Shown here: piece after piece, positions 6,095-8,144 of the stretch
Layout of the letters: every line of letters begins with the position of its first letter
How positions within the stretch are numbered: position 1 is the first letter of the stretch
Source: Pseudomonadota bacterium
Lineage (GTDB): Bacteria > Pseudomonadota > Gammaproteobacteria > Acidiferrobacterales > Acidiferrobacteraceae
Reading direction: 5' to 3'
Length of the DNA stretch: 8,144 nt
Assembly: GCA_021795255.1 (NCBI GenBank)
Contig: JAJYPQ010000153.1
Span: 1 to 8,144 of the forward strand
Position numbers and translations under genes: made by a program
The notes under the pieces: generated by a model
Database searches by the model: none
What the model was told of the DNA's origin: nothing
The model's input: only the letters and a program-made list of their open reading frames with translations

Positions 6095-6557
6095 TTAGTA
6101 ACCAAGGCGCTGCATTAGCGGCGCGACTTTGACGGAACCGTGCCCCCAGAACGCCGCGCACAGCGGGGCCAGCTGGGTAAGCCCCGGGCCCTGCAAGCTC
6201 ACCCGCATCGTCTCCCCCCATGCGCATTCTGAAGCTCCACGACACACTCAGCCGCTCCTGTCCTGGCCGCGGGCACAAGTCCCGGCAATGCCACAAAGGC
6301 ACGGAGTGTGGGTCGGGGACCGGCGCGGGTCTTGTGCCCTCCATGCGCTTTAGGAGCCGCGGGCCATCCACGTGCAGGTGCTGCACCATCTGCGCCACCC
6401 CGACCTCTCGGGCCATCTCCACGGCCGCGGCCCATAAGGCCTTGGGGATTTGTGCGCCCCGCGGACGGCTCTCCCGCCAGCGTTGAAAGAGTGCTTGTGT
6501 GGACTCAAAGGTCTCGCCGCCATCCGGCCCTGGCGCTGTGTGCCTAGTCTCGTTCAT
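6095..6557 (-). pseudogene. Small IS-accessory-like helix-turn-helix gene broken by two single-base shifts
   Basis: The gene starts at ATG 6557-6555 with TGAGGA 9 nt upstream. The first frame encodes FQRWRESRPRGAQIPKALW and a helical segment up to RLLKRMEG. Sense then moves to a second frame (FVALPGLVPAARTGAAECVV, ELQNAHGG) and then to a third (ETMRVSLQGPGL, CAAFWGHGSVKVAPLMQRLGY) ending at TAA 6097-6095. One missing base near the GGG at 6310-6312 and one in the C6 run at 6214-6219 (G on the coding strand) would restore a single protein of about 154 residues. The N-terminal pattern (W-R-x-S-R-x-x-G-x-x-I-P-x-x-L-W, then L-x-R-R/K-M/V-E) resembles small accessory ORFs that I recall preceding tnpB in some IS66-type elements; that link is from memory. 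No tnpB or tnpC is visible downstream. Sequencing indels in GC-rich DNA are an alternative to true decay. Confidence 0.65.
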
Positions 6558-6593
6558 TCGTTGCGTTCCTCATGGGTGGGACTACGCAACGAA
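6557..6593. repeat. 10-bp perfect inverted repeat around the start site of the broken gene
   Basis: TTCGTTGCGT (6557-6566) and ACGCAACGAA (6584-6593) are exact reverse complements separated by 17 nt. On the minus strand the Shine-Dalgarno-like TGAGGA (6572-6567) lies in the loop and the A of the ATG is the last base of the stem. It could be an operator for the encoded helix-turn-helix-like protein, an RNA hairpin that controls initiation, or a mobile-element end. Confidence 0.6.
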
Positions 6594-6650
6594 CGTTAGC
6601 AGGGACGAAAACCGTTTCCTGCATGCTTACCGGAAGGACACGGCGCTTCC

Positions 6651-7103
6651 GTGGGCCGCAGCCGGATCCGGGCGTGTGGCGCGCCCAAGCTCGACATCGG
6701 CCTTGTTTGTGACCTCTTTGGCGCTTTTGCCCTGGCGGCGCCATTATCGGGTAGCGTCCTCTTGGGGCAGCTCGCGGCTGCCCTGGCCGCTGCTCTGGGC
6801 GGGTCGCTTTTCATCGCCCGCCTGACACGTGAGGCCGCGCCGCTCGAAGGGACGCCGGCCGCAACCTTCATCCTGAGCGCTCTATTGGTGGATCTGTACT
6901 TTTACGCAGGCGCCGCCCAGTCCGTGGTGGCGGGCCTTATTGTCTCGGTGATTGCGGGCTTCGCTGCCAGTGTGGCCGTCCACCGCTACGGTCTGAAGGG
7001 TGCCCAAGCCCTGGAGATTGCGGTTCTTGCCGCCCTCGCTCCCGCGGCTTACGTGATCGTGAACGCCTTCAGGCTCTCCCAGGTAGGCGGAGGAGGCTAT
7101 TGA
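6651..7103 (+). CDS. Putative small inner-membrane protein of unknown function
   Basis: A 150-residue frame from GTG 6651 to TGA 7103. The translation has three to four hydrophobic segments: about 17-35, 38-56 (GQLAAALAAALGGSLFIA), 70-110 (a long one, probably a hairpin of two helices around a short turn at DLYFYAGAAQ), and 121-140 (LEIAVLAALAPAAYVIVNAF). Charged residues fall in short loops (ARLTREAAPLEG; HRYGLKGAQ), consistent with a real polytopic membrane protein. The start is uncertain: a GGAAGGA lies about 12 nt before the GTG, which is long, and the first 16 residues (basic, one Cys) look unlike the rest, so the true N-terminus could be elsewhere or lost. I do not recognise a family. 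It has no obvious operon partner and lies between a broken gene and an AT-rich insert. Confidence 0.5.
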   Translation: MGRSRIRACGAPKLDIGLVCDLFGAFALAAPLSGSVLLGQLAAALAAALGGSLFIARLTREAAPLEGTPAATFILSALLVDLYFYAGAAQSVVAGLIVSVIAGFAASVAVHRYGLKGAQALEIAVLAALAPAAYVIVNAFRLSQVGGGGY

Positions 7104-7394
7104 AAGTACCGCTGCCCAAAAAGTCGTATGGGCAGGGTCGCGCCCGGCCTAGAGCCCGGCCGCCTGCTGGTGTGGGTCTCCCCGCGCACATCCTTTTAGG
7201 GTAACCGCCTAACTTCCGATCCCAAACCTAAGAATGAAAAGCAACAGATTATGTAGATTATGTTAACTATAAATAAAACCACAACATTTATAAGTGATTG
7301 AAAGACCGACACGACGGTTACGAAGACTCCGCTGTTGATGTAATTATTCCGTCCCTTTCTGCTAGTTGTAAGCACGATAAAAAAATATTTAAGC
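7104..7394. other. Gene-free stretch with an abrupt GC-to-AT change
   Basis: No gene is seen. CTGCCCA (7112-7118) and TGGGCAG (7129-7135) form a 7-bp hairpin just after the membrane-protein stop, a weak terminator candidate without a T-tract. From about 7195 the DNA becomes visibly AT-rich, marking a composition boundary. A perfect 9-bp tandem duplication AGATTATGT lies at 7246-7254 and 7255-7263. Confidence 0.5.
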
Positions 7395-7400
7395 TATAAT
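7395..7400 (+). promoter_or_regulatory. Consensus -10 (TATAAT) of the secreted-protein gene
   Basis: A perfect TATAAT lies 20 nt before the ATG at 7421. A TTGTAA at 7366-7371 is a possible -35 but the 23-nt spacer is too long for standard sigma70. Transcription would start near 7407, giving a leader of only about 14 nt that contains a G-run (7408-7414) in place of a normal Shine-Dalgarno. Confidence 0.5.
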
Positions 7401-7420
7401 TACAACAGGGGGGGCGGGTT

Positions 7421-7894
7421 ATGAATAAATTGTTGTCATTTTTCGGCGTTCTAATTTTAGCATTTCTTTCTGCAGCGTTTAACGCAGTAACGCCTGCCAG
7501 TGCGCGAGTCATTTCACTCGAATGCACGTTCAGTCCATCACTCACTCCTAATTATGCGGTTGACCAGGACAATGGCCGGCCCATGAGCCCGGGCGAGAAT
7601 ATGGGATATAACGTGTGGGTAGTCACGTCACCAAGATCGGTTTATTTGCAAGAGACAAATTACTACAACGGCGCTAATCAATTAACTGACACTAGCCCCG
7701 TAGGGTTTTTTGGCGAAAATCTGGTGCAAATAAGCAGAGACTTTATCGTCATTCGTTTAACGGTTGGCTCATTGCTCCAAATTAATAGAGACAACGGAAC
7801 TCTTAAGTACTATTCATGGGGCATGGTTCCAAATACGATAGATATGTTCAGGTGTGTAAAATCCGGCTTGCCTCTGCCAGCACCGAAATTTTAG
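7421..7894 (+). CDS. Small secreted protein of unknown function, probably acquired
   Basis: A 157-residue protein from ATG 7421. It has a clear signal peptide: MNK, a hydrophobic core LLSFFGVLILAFLSAAF, and probable cleavage after an A-x-A (PASA, residue 28). The mature chain of about 129 residues is rich in N, Y, S and T, looks beta-rich, and contains only two cysteines (Cys35, Cys145) near its two ends, well placed for a single disulfide. No transmembrane segment follows the signal peptide. I recognise no family. Codon and base use are AT-rich (many AAT, TTA, ATA codons), unlike the GC-rich genes to the left, which points to horizontal transfer. It has its own TATAAT box and no same-strand partner in view, so it is probably a single-gene unit. 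Confidence 0.75.
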   Translation: MNKLLSFFGVLILAFLSAAFNAVTPASARVISLECTFSPSLTPNYAVDQDNGRPMSPGENMGYNVWVVTSPRSVYLQETNYYNGANQLTDTSPVGFFGENLVQISRDFIVIRLTVGSLLQINRDNGTLKYYSWGMVPNTIDMFRCVKSGLPLPAPKF

Positions 7895-7901
7895 ATTCCT
7901 T

Positions 7902-7963
7902 GGGGTGTAACGGCCTGTAAAATAACACCCCTAGAAGTTACGCCGATGGCCGTTCCGGCCTTT
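7902..7963 (+). terminator. Hairpins after the secreted-protein gene, possible terminator
   Basis: GGGGTGT (7902-7908) pairs with ACACCCC (7925-7931) across a 16-nt loop, starting 8 nt after the stop. A second tight stem, GGCCG (7948-7952) with CGGCC (7956-7960), is followed by TTT. Either could end transcription of the secreted-protein gene, but both are imperfect as intrinsic terminators. The GC content rises again after about 7933. Confidence 0.35.
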
Positions 7964-8013
7964 CAGTTCCGCTCGCCGCGGAAGAGGTGCGGTTCAAGCG
8001 CGACAGCCTTCAT
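7963..8013 (-). other. Short open frame in the 3' exon of the group II intron
   Basis: Just past the predicted splice site, a frame reads MKAVALEPHLFRGERN and stops at TGA (7965-7963). It is also open through the splice junction, so it may be the last codons of a gene interrupted by the intron, or nothing. Too short to identify. Confidence 0.25.
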
Positions 8014-8025
8014 CTGGTCGCGATA

Positions 8026-8049
8026 GGAATGCCGATCGCTCGGCACCCC
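8026..8049 (-). ncRNA. Group II intron domain VI stem
   Basis: GGGGTGCCGA (8049-8040) pairs with TCGGCATTCC (8035-8026) over 10 positions, two of them G-T wobbles, closed by a GCGA tetraloop of the GNRA class. The candidate branch-point A is at 8024, just 3' of the stem. Confidence 0.6.
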
Positions 8050-8056
8050 CCGCACA

Positions 8057-8089
8057 GATCCGGGCAGGCGCTGCTAACGCATCCGGCTC
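8057..8089 (-). ncRNA. Group II intron domain V
   Basis: 33 nt beginning GAGCCGGATGCG and ending CCGGATC. It folds as a 9-position lower helix (with G-A and A-C mismatches at positions 3 and 8), a 2-nt bulge (CU) on the 3' side, and a 4-bp upper helix. The catalytic AGC triad is present at positions 2-4. The cap is a 5-nt loop (TAGCA) and not the usual GNRA tetraloop, and the total is one base short of the common 34 nt. Confidence 0.65.
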
Positions 8090-8144
8090 CACCCGTGAGT
8101 ATTTGGCGTCAAAGCGCCGGTGAGGATAAGGATGCACAATCCTA

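Larger units (their letters stand above)
8017..8144 (-). mobile_element. 3' end of a group II intron (partial; rest lies beyond the right edge)
   Basis: Read on the minus strand, a domain V-like hairpin (8089-8057) is followed by a domain VI-like stem (8049-8026) and a plausible 3' splice site. In group II introns, domain V is the catalytic hairpin that binds the metal ions for self-splicing, and a bulged A near the domain VI base is the branch point. An unpaired A at 8024 lies 7 nt upstream of a terminal AC (8018-8017), in the usual place, so the intron would end at 8017 and the 3' exon begin CAGATGAAGG at 8016. The preceding bases (8144-8090) would belong to domain IV after the reverse transcriptase ORF, which is not in the window. 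Translated in one frame, the domain V/VI junction reads RICAGG, a familiar artefact of such introns. The exact 3' boundary is uncertain by a base or two. Confidence 0.7.

Noticed and set aside
6499..6825. A 108-codon plus-strand frame overlapping the broken gene and the membrane protein
   Set aside because: It crosses the inverted repeat, is out of frame with the hydrophobic protein, and its composition looks random.
7318..7545. A 75-codon minus-strand frame over the promoter and start of the secreted-protein gene
   Set aside because: It is antisense to a gene with a signal peptide and TATAAT box and has no ribosome binding site or motif.
1..8144. CRISPR arrays, tRNA and rRNA genes
   Set aside because: No regularly spaced repeats, no tRNA cloverleaf pattern with a T-arm signature, and no rRNA-like sequence were seen on either strand by eye.

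Overview
The window reads as chromosome of a high-GC Gram-negative proteobacterium. The exported DsrE-like proteins, the outer-membrane porin and RlmJ (a gammaproteobacterial-type 23S rRNA methyltransferase) point to a gammaproteobacterium. An acidophilic sulfur/iron oxidiser of the Acidithiobacillus/Acidiferrobacter kind would fit, but that is inference from the gene set and not shown directly.

Left part (1-2762): a partial gene runs off the left edge on the minus strand (1-66). Divergent from it is a compact plus-strand cluster: an exported DsrE-family protein (224-673), a large porin (740-2221) and a second, divergent exported DsrE-family protein (2250-2762). All three carry Sec-type signal peptides, so two small single-cysteine periplasmic proteins flank an outer-membrane channel. 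This is the most original arrangement in the window.

Middle part (2759-5613): a minus-strand housekeeping pair, a MazG-like nucleotide pyrophosphohydrolase (3553-3903) and rlmJ (2759-3556), is translationally coupled through a GTGA overlap. It converges on the second DsrE gene with a 4-nt overlap. A divergent 291-nt intergenic region separates it from a PHS-type phosphate:H+ symporter of the major facilitator superfamily (4195-5613). A Pho-box-like direct repeat lies upstream of that transporter, and a GC-rich hairpin follows it.

Right part (5614-8144): an accessory, partly decayed region. It holds about 480 nt of very GC-rich DNA without a convincing gene; a small gene on the minus strand (6095-6557) broken by two single-base shifts, resembling accessory ORFs of IS elements and preceded by a 10-bp inverted repeat; an orphan membrane protein (6651-7103); and an abrupt change to AT-rich DNA with a short secreted protein of unknown function (7421-7894) behind a perfect TATAAT box. 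At the right edge, on the minus strand, is the 3' end of a group II intron: a domain V-like hairpin with the AGC triad, and a domain VI stem with a GCGA tetraloop. The mix of base composition, a broken IS-like gene and a retroelement end suggests an insertion hotspot next to conserved chromosome.
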